A stretch of 64,000 bases of DNA from Strongylocentrotus droebachiensis. Its lineage: Eukaryota > Echinodermata > Echinoidea > Camarodonta > Strongylocentrotidae. The translations under genes were made by a program, and so were the position numbers. The DNA lies in the NCBI GenBank assembly GCA_035222895.1, contig JAVYIG010000599.1:62001-126000 (forward strand), read 5' to 3'. A model generated the notes under the pieces. The model made no database searches. It saw only the letters and a program-made list of their open reading frames with translations, and was not told the DNA's origin. Positions within the stretch are counted from its first letter, which is position 1; the number at the start of each line of letters is the position of its first letter. Positions 47,267 to 58,846 of this stretch are shown one piece after another.

Positions 47267-48300
47267 GTTTAAATTTCACAGAAAACTTACGTGACATATT
47301 GATAATTCCTGCAAAGTACTACATAATTTTATGTTGGCTGCAAATGGGACATAGTACCTTTAACAGTTGACAATGCGCCACATAGATTCAAGCTTATTAC
47401 AATTGTTTTCAAAAATAAATTCTCTTCCATGATTTTTTTTGTTTTGTAGCATTTTTTTTATTGTATTCATTCAGTACAAAATATTAAAAAAAACAAAAAA
47501 AAACATACGGCTTCATTGATTTACATAATATATCAAAATATAAAGAAAATTGTACATCCCTCAAAAAATACATAAGATAGTTTAATACACAGTTCATAAT
47601 ATTTTCAAATTAATTATACTAAACGAATATTATAAATCAAAGAGTTACGCACAGAAAGACAGACATACCACCCATACTCAGACCATAGACATGCTCAGAC
47701 ACACATACAAAGTTACAAACTTACATATCCCCCTCCCTCCTTCATTCCAAACTCAAAAAATCCCCCTCCCTTCCCGAGCATTCACATCTACATATTTGTT
47801 GGAAATCCTGTCTCTTCCTTTTCCTTTTGACCAAATTATATGCAAATGTTTGAGTCTGAGAAAGAAGTATTTGCCTCGCCGTCCTTAACTGTGGAGGTTG
47901 TCCCATTTTCTGAAGTGAAGTGTTAAACTGCACCTCTCCCCCGCTAATTCCTTTTCTTCTTGCCTATTTTAATTTCTTGAGGAATTGGGGGTCTATTTTT
48001 AGTTGAACTATATTTAAAAATATGATACAACGTCATAGGCGATAGAAAGATACTCAACGCATACTCGTCAAGTATCTAAGTCTGTACTGGAGAAAATCGT
48101 AATAAGAGATACGTCATGAACGTGTTAACTATTAATAGTGAGATGGGGTGCAATACAGGAAGATTTATGGGATTAATAATTCATCTAACGGATGATGTTG
48201 CATTCACAAAATATGAAATGAATTTTAAAGCGTACCTCATACATGTAGTATAGATCAATACCAATCGAATAGAGTAATCGAGTAACGTTATACTATACTT
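47267..48300. other. intergenic, nothing recognised
   Basis: A+T-rich DNA with A tracts near 47485. No gene recognised. Confidence 0.45.
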
Positions 48301-48304
48301 CTAA

Positions 48305-48465
48305 CTACTATACTACCACCATTATTACTACTACTACTTCTACTACTTCATCTACTACCACTACTACTACTACCACTACTACTGCCAATATTACTGCTAC
48401 TACTACTACTTCTTCTACTACTACTACTGCTACTACTACTACTACTACTACTACTTCTAATAATA
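48305..48465 (+). repeat. ACT microsatellite
   Basis: Imperfect (CTA)n, also written (TAC)n, with TTC and GCC interruptions; it leads directly into a SINE. Confidence 0.95.
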
Positions 48466-48487
48466 AGAACAATAACATTGTTTACGC

Positions 48488-48612
48488 AGGTACAACTTTA
48501 CACCCCAGTGAAGGGTGGCAAATATGAATTATGTCTTGCCGAAGGACAATAGTGCCGGGCTGGGATTCGGACCCTCAACCTTTGGATTGATAGCGAAGTG
48601 AATGAACGACTA
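48488..48612 (-). mobile_element. tRNA-derived SINE
   Basis: On the minus strand it reads ATCAATCCAAAGGTTGAGGG, a B-box-like GGTCCGAATCCC, CCCGGCACTATTGTCCTTCG and a TTGCCACCCTTCACTGGG segment. Same body as the copy at 2385. The microsatellite at 48305 lies on its 3' side, as a tail repeat would. Confidence 0.75.
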
Positions 48613-48659
48613 TATCTAGAAACCTCCACATATCATGATGCAAGATCCCGATACCCTTG

Positions 48660-49278
48660 GCTTCGACCTTATGAGAAAGACAACAAAAAGGAAACGAAGA
48701 AGAATAAGTAAAAGAAGGACGAGGAGCGGGATGAGGAAGAAGAATAAGAAAAAGAACAAGATCAAAGAAGAAGGAGGAGGAGGAAAAGGAGAAGAAGAAG
48801 GATGAGAAGGAAAAGGAGAAAAAGGAGGAGGGAGGAACAACAACAACAACATCAAAGAAGAACAAGAACAAGAACAAGAACAAGAAGAACAAAGAAGTAG
48901 AAGAAGGAGAAGAAGAAGGATTAGGAGGACGAGGAGTAGGAGAAGAACAAGAACAAAGAAGAAGAAAAGGAGAAGAAGAAGAGCAAAGAAGAAGGAGGAA
49001 AAGAAGAAGAAAGAGGAGGAGGAACAACAACAGCAACAACAAAGAAGAAAAAGAACAACAACAACAAAGAAAAAGAACAACAACAACAACAACAACAACA
49101 ACAAAAACAAAGAAGAAGAAGAAGAAGAAGAAGAAGAAGAAGAAGAAGAAAGAGAAGGAGGAGGAGGAAAAAGAAGGAGAAGAATAATAAGAAGAAGAAG
49201 AGGTAGAAGAAGAAGAAGAAGAAGAAGAAGAAGAAGAAGAAGAAGAAGAAAAAGAAGAAGAAAGAGAAAAAGAAAACA
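48660..49278 (+). repeat. long polypurine (GAA/GGA/CAA) tract
   Basis: About 620 bp of GAA, GGA and CAA triplets on the plus strand, with pure (GAA)n near 49105-49150 and 49195-49260. The 234- and 164-codon frames on the minus strand are poly-Ser/Phe/Leu artefacts. Confidence 0.96.
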
Positions 49279-49517
49279 TTTAAGGTAGCCCTATGAAATC
49301 TATAGTGTGAGATAGATATATTTTTTCAGTTAAAACTGATGGGTTTCAATGTGTAGCTACGGGTGGGTAATGAAATAGGGTGACATTCCCTTATACCGAA
49401 GAACTTGTGTCATGATCATTATTGATTAGATGTTCTAGAAAAGATGGTGATTGATCATGAAGCTGAGATGAATAATAGTTAATAATAATGAATGGAAATA
49501 TTTCAAGATAACCTTAA

Positions 49518-50019
49518 AGGTAATACAAAGTTTTGGTATGGGGTCATGAATTTGGTTCAAATGAACATATTGGAAACATATGCGATCCTACAATATTCAT
49601 TGATCGTTGTCGCGGTTGAAATCGAGTCTAAAGTTATGAAATTGTAGATAATAATCTCTTTATGTTGTATAGCTCCCTCTCAAGGTCAATATATTAATTA
49701 AGCTATAAAACAATGTTTCTTGATTGAAATCGACCGATTAGCTATTCCTGTTTGGAAATTATATATCACAACTACATATTCTGAAAATTTCATGGTCGCA
49801 GCTACCATCGCACGGCCGTAGGCGCCATTTGAAATTCATCCAAATTTACCGGGAGCACCGGTAAATTCTTATATTCAATTTTACTCGAAAACAAAAGTGT
49901 TTTAGGGGCTAAATTTTCTAGTGTTTATAATACATCCACAGGGGCATCCAAATATATCAAAATTGTAAAGAATCACTCCCCACCCAATTTTCAAAATTTC
50001 CCAAAACTTTGTATTACCT
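49518..50019. mobile_element. TTAA-target MITE, family B
   Basis: A 502-bp element begins AGGTAATACAAAGTTTTGG and ends CCAAAACTTTGTATTACCT, perfect 19-bp terminal inverted repeats apart from the adjoining bases. It is flanked by TTAA at 49514-49517 and 50020-50023. No coding frame. Kolobok- or piggyBac-type target. Confidence 0.93.
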
Positions 50020-50265
50020 TTAATGAGAACGGCTGTTCAATTGTGGTCTTCATTTGAATAATGCCGGATCTGACATTATACTAAAAATAAATGTTACATA
50101 ATATTCGACGTTAAAGAAGTTTCATATTGAACAAAATATGCTCAAGGAAATGTTTGTGGTATAGTCTTTGTTAGAGGGAATTTTGGCCTTGCTTTTATCC
50201 GACAACGCATATCAACCACAGTTTACACAGAAACCAACAAAAATTTAAGAAAGGTTCAATATTAT

Positions 50266-50430
50266 AGTATTAATGACTGCTTTGAGAGAAATAGTTGTTT
50301 TATTACGCTCAAGGGAAGGTTAGAATTGTGCTATTCCCCGAGGCTTGCCGAGGGGAATAGCCCAATTGTAACCTTCCCGAGAGCGTAATAAAACAACTAT
50401 TTCTCGAATATTAAAGCAGTCATTAATACT
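50266..50430. mobile_element. foldback palindrome of 165 bp
   Basis: Arms of about 72 bp pair with few mismatches: AGTATTAATGACTGCTTTGA ... TGCTATTCCCC and GGGGAATAGC ... GCAGTCATTAATACT, around a short GAGGCTTGCCGAG loop. No target duplication could be placed confidently. Noncoding. Confidence 0.9.
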
Positions 50431-50489
50431 TTTATATGCCGAAAAAAAATAGACTAAAAAATAAAAATAAAAAAATATTTTTCATTTTT

Positions 50490-50572
50490 GTCGAAGACGG
50501 GATTCGAACTCTTGCGTACAACAAGAGGTGTATCGAAAACCAACGCTTAGACCACTAGGCTATTGCGCGTCG
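50490..50572 (-). pseudogene. tRNA-like sequence (tRNA pseudogene or SINE head)
   Basis: On the minus strand it carries an A-box-like TAGCCTAGTGGTCTAAGCG and a B box GAGTTCGAATCCC at tRNA-like spacing. The T stem (AAGAG against CCCGT) and acceptor stem do not pair well, so a working tRNA is unlikely. The downstream body of the SINE family above is not present. Confidence 0.55.
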
Positions 50573-50579
50573 TTAACAT

Positions 50580-52188
50580 GCTTGGCAGTTTTCTCCAATA
50601 TATATGAAGAGGTGACCAAAGTTCGCGCAGATTTTAGAACAAATTAGAAAATGTGATATTCGATCCATGTTTTCTCATATTCTACACAAATTTATTTATT
50701 TTAATTACTACCAAATGGACGGCAAAGTATTTTACTACCAATTGGTTCAACTACAACATTTATCGTCGAAGGATTTCGGAGATATCGCGATCTAAAAATT
50801 CGATGTCCGATCGTGCATGCGCGCTGCATCTAAAAAAGTCATAAAAACAACGAGACCTAAGTTCACGCACGGGGGTTAACAGCTGATTTATACAAAAATA
50901 CGATCCATCAAAAATAAGGTAATTTGATAATTTGCAAGGCAAAATATCATACAACCAGACGGTACCACTTATTACTTACAATTTTGAGGATATCTGCTCT
51001 CAAAAATGAAGATTTCCAGACCCTTATCGGTAAGTTGGTAATTTTTCGGAACGGACGCAAATAACTGCAAAATGTGCCGATCTTTTGTCAATATTTTCAC
51101 AATTTCGCACCCAATTCCAAAGAAAATTTCGTTTCTGGGTAATTTTATGATCCTCTTTCCATTGGTGATATCAGATTTTCGAAATCTTACCGATTTTTTG
51201 AGAAAGCGAACTTTGGTCACGCGCGAACTTTGGTCACACAGCCATACATTAAAATGGATTGAAAACGGCTCTGCGTGAGGGCCTCGCAAAAGCTCCATGA
51301 AACGGGCCCTTCTTTTACTTTTGCAATGCATATTGGCACGAACTTAGATCAAGATCTATCGGCAGATGTTGTTTTTTTGTTTTTGAGAGTTTATTTTCGT
51401 CTTCATGTCAACAATGCAAGATAAAATTGTCGGTAAGATCGATCGAGATTCAATTGTATTGAAATTACCGACCAATCCTTCGCACACATACGGTATTCTC
51501 CATCGCTCAAACCATTTTTTAACATGTAAACCTATGGGGTAACCATGGAGTAACCATGGTTATTAAAAATAGTGAAATGTTTTATGCATGGTTACCGAGA
51601 ATTTTACAGGAACAGTTGAAGTTTATGAATGCAATTCGACCAATCAGATGGCTGGATTTCTTAAGTGAGGTATATAATGATTACTTTTCAATAGAATGCG
51701 TAAGATTCCACCACCCAACGGCAAACATAAATGGAATTTTTGGCAACACATCATCAAATTCTTCGCATTCTTCAAAGCCGACTTCAAGTCTTTATTTTTG
51801 AATGGTTTATATTGTATTGACAAAGCAAATAGTGGTCACGCGTCAGTCTAGAATAGTAATTCTTTGTTATGAATAGAGCAGACGAAGAATGAACGAGTCA
51901 TTGTCCAAATTGTTATGAGAATAAAGGATTTCTATTTTAACATAGACAGAGTCTCACCAACATAGCCTTGAGGATATATAACTATAGGCCTACATTGTTA
52001 TTTCAATTTCTAATAGACTCCTAATCATTATTGATCTGGTTAAAATATCAGCAGCGACTTCTAATCATTAAATATGTAGAGGATGACAAAATACCAGGTG
52101 ATCTCATGATTTGGTGCACGTGATTTTGTATCTATACAGGGGAAGGTGCACATTTTGTGTGTTCATGAATTCCGCTGCCAGTATAGTA
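50580..52188. other. intergenic, nothing recognised
   Basis: Several short open frames exist (for example 51556-51801 on plus, 81 codons), but none resembles a known protein. A partly palindromic GTAACCATGG repeat occurs near 51540-51560. Confidence 0.42.
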
Positions 52189-52196
52189 CTTTCTGT

Positions 52197-52441
52197 CACT
52201 GGCGTAGCGTAGGTCTATCCATTGAGGGGGTCATCAGAAAAAATGGGGGGAAATGCAAAGTAAGGGTCTGCTGATTGGCAGGAGGAGCGGGAGGTGGTCC
52301 AGTCGTCTTCTTTTCCTATCATTTTCCACTTCATCCTTTCCCTCTTTCTCTCTTTTCTTGCTTTTTATTCCTTTTTAAACAAATCGGATGGGGAGCTAGG
52401 GTAGGTGCCCTCATATCCAATCCAATGTAGATACGTCATTA
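52197..52441. mobile_element. hAT-like MITE
   Basis: A 245-bp element begins CACTGGCGTAGCG and ends GATACGTCATTA, an imperfect inverted pair. The flanks CTTTCTGT (52189-52196) and ATTTCTGT (52442-52449) form an 8-bp duplication with one mismatch. The interior has G-rich ends and a pyrimidine stretch. Confidence 0.7.
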
Positions 52442-52449
52442 ATTTCTGT

Positions 52450-53048
52450 AAAGCCCTCAACTGTTCCGAATAGATCAATTCAATTTAAATTTAAATTTCA
52501 AATTTATTTATGTTTCCAACAAAACATTATAAATCAATTATAAGCATTTAAAACAAATTTAAGAAATACATGTTGGAAACAGAGGGGTCCACTAAAAAGC
52601 AATGCTTGTACAAGATTATTATTAAATTGACCAGTATTATTGCCAACCGGCATAACATAGCCGACCAGGATTTCCGTCACAACGACCAATAAAATTGATT
52701 GATTTGGTCCACAATATCCGTTTGATTGTTTAGAGGTTTGATCAGTACGATATGTTTTCAATGCATCTTGGTCCAATGTCATTTGTAATCCTCTATTTTT
52801 ACCTTGCCGGTCCGTTCCTCCGATCATCATTTATTATATGACTATTATTACAAGTTTATTGATTATTAATTATTATTTATTATTAATATTAATCCTTGGC
52901 TTAAGCCGAGGTATATATCAACATCAGGGAGATTTCCTCTGGAAGCCCATACAGACATTATATCATAATAGTAATGCAAACTGTATATAACGAATCAGAC
53001 TGCCAGACTAAATATCCGAAGCGAAGGAGTTAAAAGATTAATAAGCAG
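52450..53048. other. intergenic, nothing recognised
   Basis: A+T-rich DNA with short TATTA repeats near 52850-52890. No gene recognised. Confidence 0.45.
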
Positions 53049-53052
53049 TTAA

Positions 53053-53600
53053 AGGGATAGTTGATTTCCCGTTTCAATCCGCAAATGCCTACAAAGTTCA
53101 TGGTTATTGCTCTTATTCGTATTATGACATTTCTATAATATGCCCTTTTAGGACCTAAAATTGCTATGAAGGTAATTTGAGACCCCAAAATGTGTGAAAT
53201 TTAGCGAATACGATCATACTACATGTAATTCAGCTCCATTAAAAAAAAATACGGTGATCGTTAATTAATTAATTGATTAATAATAACAAAACACGGGCCG
53301 GCTGGTTGAGTCTATCATAACCAACACGAAAAAGCCAACATCGGCATTGGCTGGAATGAAAGGTATAAGACGCTATTTCGTTTTTTCAACGGCTTGTTCA
53401 AATTATCGAATATTTGTGGGGCAGCAGGGGCACCTCAAATATTAGAAATATTTCAGCGGTCTCTGAACCGATTTTGATCAAATAAAAATGATTTTGTCAT
53501 TTAAATTGTTTGTTCTTTCAAATTTGACACTCAGTTTTTCATTATCTCACCCAAAAATTGTTTAGTTTAGCGACTTCTGCAACAAAACTCAACTATCCCT
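53053..53600. mobile_element. TTAA-target MITE, family C
   Basis: A 548-bp element begins AGGGATAGTTGA and ends CTCAACTATCCCT. It is flanked by TTAA at 53049-53052 and 53601-53604. No coding frame. AG termini and the TTAA target fit Kolobok-type MITEs. Confidence 0.9.
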
Positions 53601-53604
53601 TTAA

Positions 53605-56007
53605 CAGAGGGTAAAAGATCATCCATGTAATTTATCCATGTAATTTATGGTTACCATGAGAGATCATCATATATTTTTTCTCATGAAGTGGGTTTTTTTA
53701 AGGAAAAGAGCACAAACCACAAATTCATCTGATCGGAATGAGGATGGTACCGAACAAACAAACCCAGTACAACATCTTACATGCATGATCACCGACCAGC
53801 ATTAATGACTTCCGTCTGGTTTCCTTGGTATCACGACAAAACATTTCACATGAATAAAAAAAAATCATCACACTCATGTTGTCAAGTTATTCACACTTTT
53901 CACCCAGTTACTAAGTGTTATTTGATCTCTGACCGGTCTCGTAGGCCTTCTAACCACTCCTGAGATCGTTTTTTGTTGGTCTTTTGTCGGACCATCGGCC
54001 AACTCACCTTTTGGAAACTTCTTCTATTCTTCTGGCGCTTTCGTTTCGTCGGTCTCTTGAGCTGTCGGTCTCGTGGGCTGTCAATCCAATGGGCCTTTTT
54101 GAAATAACAGCCTCAAGGACTGTCAGTCTACGGGGATTGCCTTCTCTGACTAACATTCGTTCGAACTTGTTAAAATCAGAGTGAAAATAATAAAATATGC
54201 GTTGATACAAACAATGTGCTTCTTTAAAACACGTTAAAATGTTTTTATTCAAGTACAGGCGTACCCGATATAAGCTTCTGAATCTTTAGATTCATAAACT
54301 TTTCCTTGTGTTACGATGCTCTTCAAAATCAATACATTTGTATGAATCATTTTAAAATCCTTAAAAAGTATGTTAATGAAGAAAAAACTATCTTTAAATT
54401 TCGTTAACATGTGTTCTTCAGTTTAAAAAACGTACAAGACATTAAAATATATACAAAGCAATTGAAGGTAAAATACAGCGTACACTAAAATGAATTCATA
54501 CGAAATAAGAAGAATAAAATGGTCATCATTAAAAGCCTATAAAGGCTTGAAAGGTTGCTAGTTCCAAAGTTTAATCGATTGCCTTAGTGTACAGTCAGTT
54601 AGATTAGTCTTTAAATAATTCATGATAATTAGGGTAGTTCAGAAATATTTGTATATGATATTAAGAAGAAAGTCGATAGGCAGAGCAAAATATCACGAAG
54701 TGTACAATGTTATTCAAGAGAATAAAAAAAACAAACATCCAATCCCAGATCCACCCCATCGTATTATTGCCGGATTGGTATACCATATACAGTTAAAAAC
54801 TTTTTGTTTTTAGGTGGACTAGTTAAATTATAGGGCCTTTGTTAAATACTTTTAGTTGCAATAGTTTTGATATGTCACATTCACAAGAAACATAACTCGG
54901 GAAAAAAAAAAATTCTCATACTCAAACAAAATATCAAAACTTGTTAAGGGTATACAAAATCTAGTTGTTAACGCTATACTGTGAAACTGGATGCATTGAA
55001 ACATCAAAATGATTTGAGATTCGAGGGAGCAAATATTGGGAATAGTATTTTTGACACACTTTTTGCAAGCAAAGACGCAGAACCATATCAATGTTTTATT
55101 CGTGAATAATTGAAGAAATGAAAAGGATCTGCTGCACTCCTGGGAATAGAATTACGCTTTGAAGTTAATTTTTTTCTTTTCAATTTGTATTGTTTTAACA
55201 TTATCAACGTTTCCCGCAGGCTAGACAAGAAACGTCATCCGACAATATGGATTTGTTGTTGCAATTTAAAACAATATTGCCAATAAATAGTTTGACAATG
55301 TCGACACACAATGTCAAGACAATGTCCGTGTGATACAATCAAGGATCTCATTATCGACAGGAAATGTTGTTTTCTCTCTATAATGACATCAAGTTGTTTA
55401 TTCCTACCAAAAACAACCCGTAAACAAAGTCCTTGACAACACCGAAACAGATTTGGAAACAAAGTTCCTAAACTAAACAACTCGGGTTTCCCACGAACTT
55501 CTCACTTTGTTCCCACTGCCAGTCGAAGCACTGATATCGTGGTGCACAACACCTTCTTCCGCTCTGCGCCCACATTATATATTTATACGAAATGGGGCCA
55601 TTCAGGAATCCGAGCAAGCAGAAAGAAAACGGAAGGAGTGGCAGGCAGAACGTCCGGTGTTCTCTTGATAGTTCGCACAAAACTAATGAGAGGAACTTGT
55701 GACCGGTTTTATTTGCGTGGGTGGTAACAAAAAGGGGTTAAATAATCATGTAAAACAGAAAGGTGACCATTGAAAACTACTTATACAAAATAAGGTCTAT
55801 ATAATGCTTGGTCAACATTTTATTCAACCAGATGTTCGTTTATTTAATTTGATTTCGCTTCTTTCACCTGAACCAAAAATCAAATTGAATAGCACTATCT
55901 TAATATTTTGGAATGTATAAAGATATGATAAAACAGAAATTGATCCATGCCAATATTGAAGTAAACTTAAATTGATCACAAGTAACGACTGTCACATATA
56001 GTCAAAG
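53605..56007. other. intergenic, nothing recognised
   Basis: Open frames at 54004-54252 and 55235-55480 (minus) lack any familiar motif, and no splice-supported exon could be defined. Short ACAATGTC-type direct repeats occur near 55295-55330. Confidence 0.42.
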
Positions 56008-56015
56008 CTAGAAGG

Positions 56016-56445
56016 CAATGGCGTAGCCAAATATGGGGGCACCGGGGGCACGTGGCCCATCGAATAACGAAAGTAAGTTTAAATAAGAAAGAGGAATGAG
56101 GAAGGGGAGAGGGGGAGGCAACGTAAAAGAAGACTGACCCGCTTCTAAGCCCTCCCTTAACTTAATGGCTATGTTCTCTCGTATTTCAGCTGGTTAGCAA
56201 GTGCGATGACCATCCCCACCCCATGAAAGGCGCGGATCCAAAAAAATTAAACAAAATTGTGACCGGAATTTAGTGTTTAGTAAAAAAAATATTATTAAAA
56301 ACATCGGCCGGCACGAATTTGAAATTTCAGCACACTAAATTTCAAAATGATTTAAAATGTGGGCCTCCCCCTTAAGAAATCCTTGATCTGCGCCTGCCCC
56401 CTGACCCAATGCCCCCTTAATGGCTGGACCCATGATACGTCACTG
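56016..56445. mobile_element. hAT-like MITE, degenerate
   Basis: The ends CAATGGCGTAGCCA and GGACCCATGATACGTCACTG form an imperfect inverted pair of the CAGTGGCGTA type, each followed inwards by GGGGGCA-like motifs. The 8-bp flanks CTAGAAGG and CTTAAAGA match at only five positions, so the target duplication is eroded or the boundary is off. Confidence 0.55.
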
Positions 56446-57245
56446 CTTAAAGAGTTTTTTTTAAATCCAGTTATATAAGGATGAGATAGAAATCAGCGAA
56501 AATGAGGTTGCGATAGTTTTTAAGCACTCTCTGCTATGGGTAATTAATGGGAGAAGGACTAGCGGAAGTATTTTTGTAAGGAAAGGAACTTACGTACACC
56601 CTATCTCCACGTTCTCGAACTTATTCTATTTGATTACATAATAGTGATGCATCTGAATGAACGAAAGTATGGGGGAGACCAGAAGGTGTAAAAGATGGCA
56701 TCAGAATTGGTGAATATAGCATTTCTAAAGTGCTTTTTTTTTCAAAGTTAAAAGGGGTATTTGTTTGTTCTTTGAATATATAAATATAACACACCTGTTA
56801 TCCATCAATGTCTAACCGGATTTTATAGATGGCTTTTGTTTTCCTTGGATATTAATGTCAGTTCCGTATGAAAATTACATCTCGTGACAGCGGCGTTCAT
56901 TTCGTATTGTGTTCCAAACTGGGACTTCTATTGAACTTTCATTCCTGTACTCCTGTCTAGTAACCTATATTTGCAAAATAGTTTGAGAGAAATACTGATT
57001 TCGTTTTCTCTTCAAAAACAGTCCTCCAGATATCAATGAAATGCTTATTCAATACCTTTATTGATATGCTGAAATATATTGGTGACTTCTCGTCAATAAT
57101 TATCAATTACGTAGTGACCAGTCTCCAAAACAATTGGGAAATGTTGTGCATTAAAACTGATGGCTTCACACCACGAGGATAAGTAATCATCAAATAATAA
57201 TATATTGACTGAGTCTCGTTGAAAGCCACGTGCACTGCACACAGA
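56446..57245. other. intergenic, nothing recognised
   Basis: No gene or repeat family recognised. Confidence 0.45.
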
Positions 57246-57249
57246 AATT

Positions 57250-57420
57250 TGTAATAATAATAATGATAGTAATATTAATAATATTGATAATGATAATAAT
57301 AATAAAATATACTATAAATATTTATAACAATGATGAAAGTTATGATACTAATTCCAATAAAAATGAGGATGATGATGATAATACTGATAATAATGATATT
57401 TACAGTAATAACAAAAAAGA
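57250..57420 (+). repeat. AAT/GAT microsatellite
   Basis: Imperfect AATAAT, GATGAT and GATAAT triplets; spurious Ile- and Asn-rich frames on both strands. Confidence 0.93.
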
Positions 57421-57429
57421 AGACAATAT

Positions 57430-58210
57430 TAATAAACCTTAAATTCTTACTGTGGGTGTGTCTGAGAGAATTTCTGTTAGCATTTCGAGAGTCTAAAATT
57501 TCCCACATTTTTTGTATTTTTAGTTAAGTTTCCGTATTAAGAACCTAATTCACTAATAAAGCTTTGACATACAAACACAATTACTTTATGGGCCTACGTT
57601 TAATGGCATTGCTCTGAAATGCACTAAAACGTGGGAGGGGTTCACATTTCCGTGAAATAAGTTGAGCTAAAGGATAAAGGAAGATCAAATGGATTATGAC
57701 CAGATTTTCTGACAACCATCCTTGCCCTATCTTTGATAACTACATGTTTAACGATAAAGGATTTTTTTCCTTCATTTGTTACTTTGAAGAGTAAACACAT
57801 TATAAGAAGCTTGAAAACAATGATTACATAGACATTCGTTTTAGTTCGATTATTGTGGTAGAAAGAAAATAGCTTCACGCTCAATTTATGCATTTTGGGG
57901 GAGTATATATATATATACTTCGTTTCCAATTAGATGTTAATTTATTAACGTTTTAGGTACGGTACCTTATTCAGAGGTAATTATCCAGGCCTAATTCTAA
58001 AAATGTCATCATTCATTTTACACAGCTTTAGAATTAGAGCACGTTTGTTAATTCGTAATCAACAACGATTCCATTTCTCAATGTCAAGGAAACACTTATT
58101 GTTTTATTTTTTTGTCATCATTCTTCGACATCCAAAATCTCTTCAATGACATCCACAGTACATGGAAATTAATAGAAAAATCACATTTGCAATGAATTCG
58201 TTCATGATGT
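57430..58210. other. intergenic, nothing recognised
   Basis: No gene recognised. A short TATATATA run lies near 57905. Confidence 0.45.
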
Positions 58211-58214
58211 CAAA

Positions 58215-58335
58215 TCATCACCAACGTATCATCAAATTATCATCATCGTCATCATCATCGTCCTCATCATCATCATCATCGTCATCTGCATCTTCTTCAT
58301 CATCACCAACCTCATCTGCATTGTCAATATCAACA
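58215..58335 (+). repeat. TCA/TCG microsatellite
   Basis: CATCATCATCGTC-type triplets; produces a poly-Ser frame that is not a gene. Confidence 0.94.
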
Positions 58336-58738
58336 TCATCAGAATTTGTATTTTCAATTACCTATCCGTTTTGCTTAATAAATGTGTCAATCTATTTTCA
58401 TGAGTTTTTTCTAGGGGCCGTCGTGTTATCAAGCAATCTGCTTACAATGACAATCCTTCTTCCGCAAGTAATTTTATAATGTTTGAGGGAATTCAGTATT
58501 TATTTCGTTTTTGAAAAAAACAAATTTTATATATATATATGTATATATATTTGCTTATTTATAATTCATTGTCAGGAAAATACTTATTGTACTTTATATT
58601 AGTATTGTTATCGAAAAACTGTGTACTTACACGAATGCAGAAGAAAATCAAATCAGTTCAAATCAAATTATTGATTTTTTTTCCCCCCTTCATATTAATT
58701 CTATTTAACGAGATTCGTTAGCCCTAAGTCTATTCAAC

Positions 58739-58846
58739 AATTCATAACTTTCTTATTAGTTATCCGATTTTGCTCAAATTTTTTGATTGGTTTGTCTGAT
58801 TGTTCTGCTTCTATTGAAAGTAAGTTATTTTTGGTTTATGCAGGAA
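58739..58846 (+). repeat. dispersed repeat, copy 2
   Basis: Contains TTCTTATTAGTTATCCGATT, TTGCTCAAATT and CTGCTTCTATTGAAAGTAAG, matching 22741..22862. Family unknown; not tied to a recognisable element end. Confidence 0.7.

Noticed and set aside
48575-49279. A 234-codon poly-Ser/Phe/Leu frame.
   Set aside because: A direct product of the GAA/GGA/CAA polypurine tract.
50490-50572. A functional tRNA gene.
   Set aside because: Internal boxes are present, but T-stem and acceptor-stem pairing are poor, so I list it only as tRNA-like.
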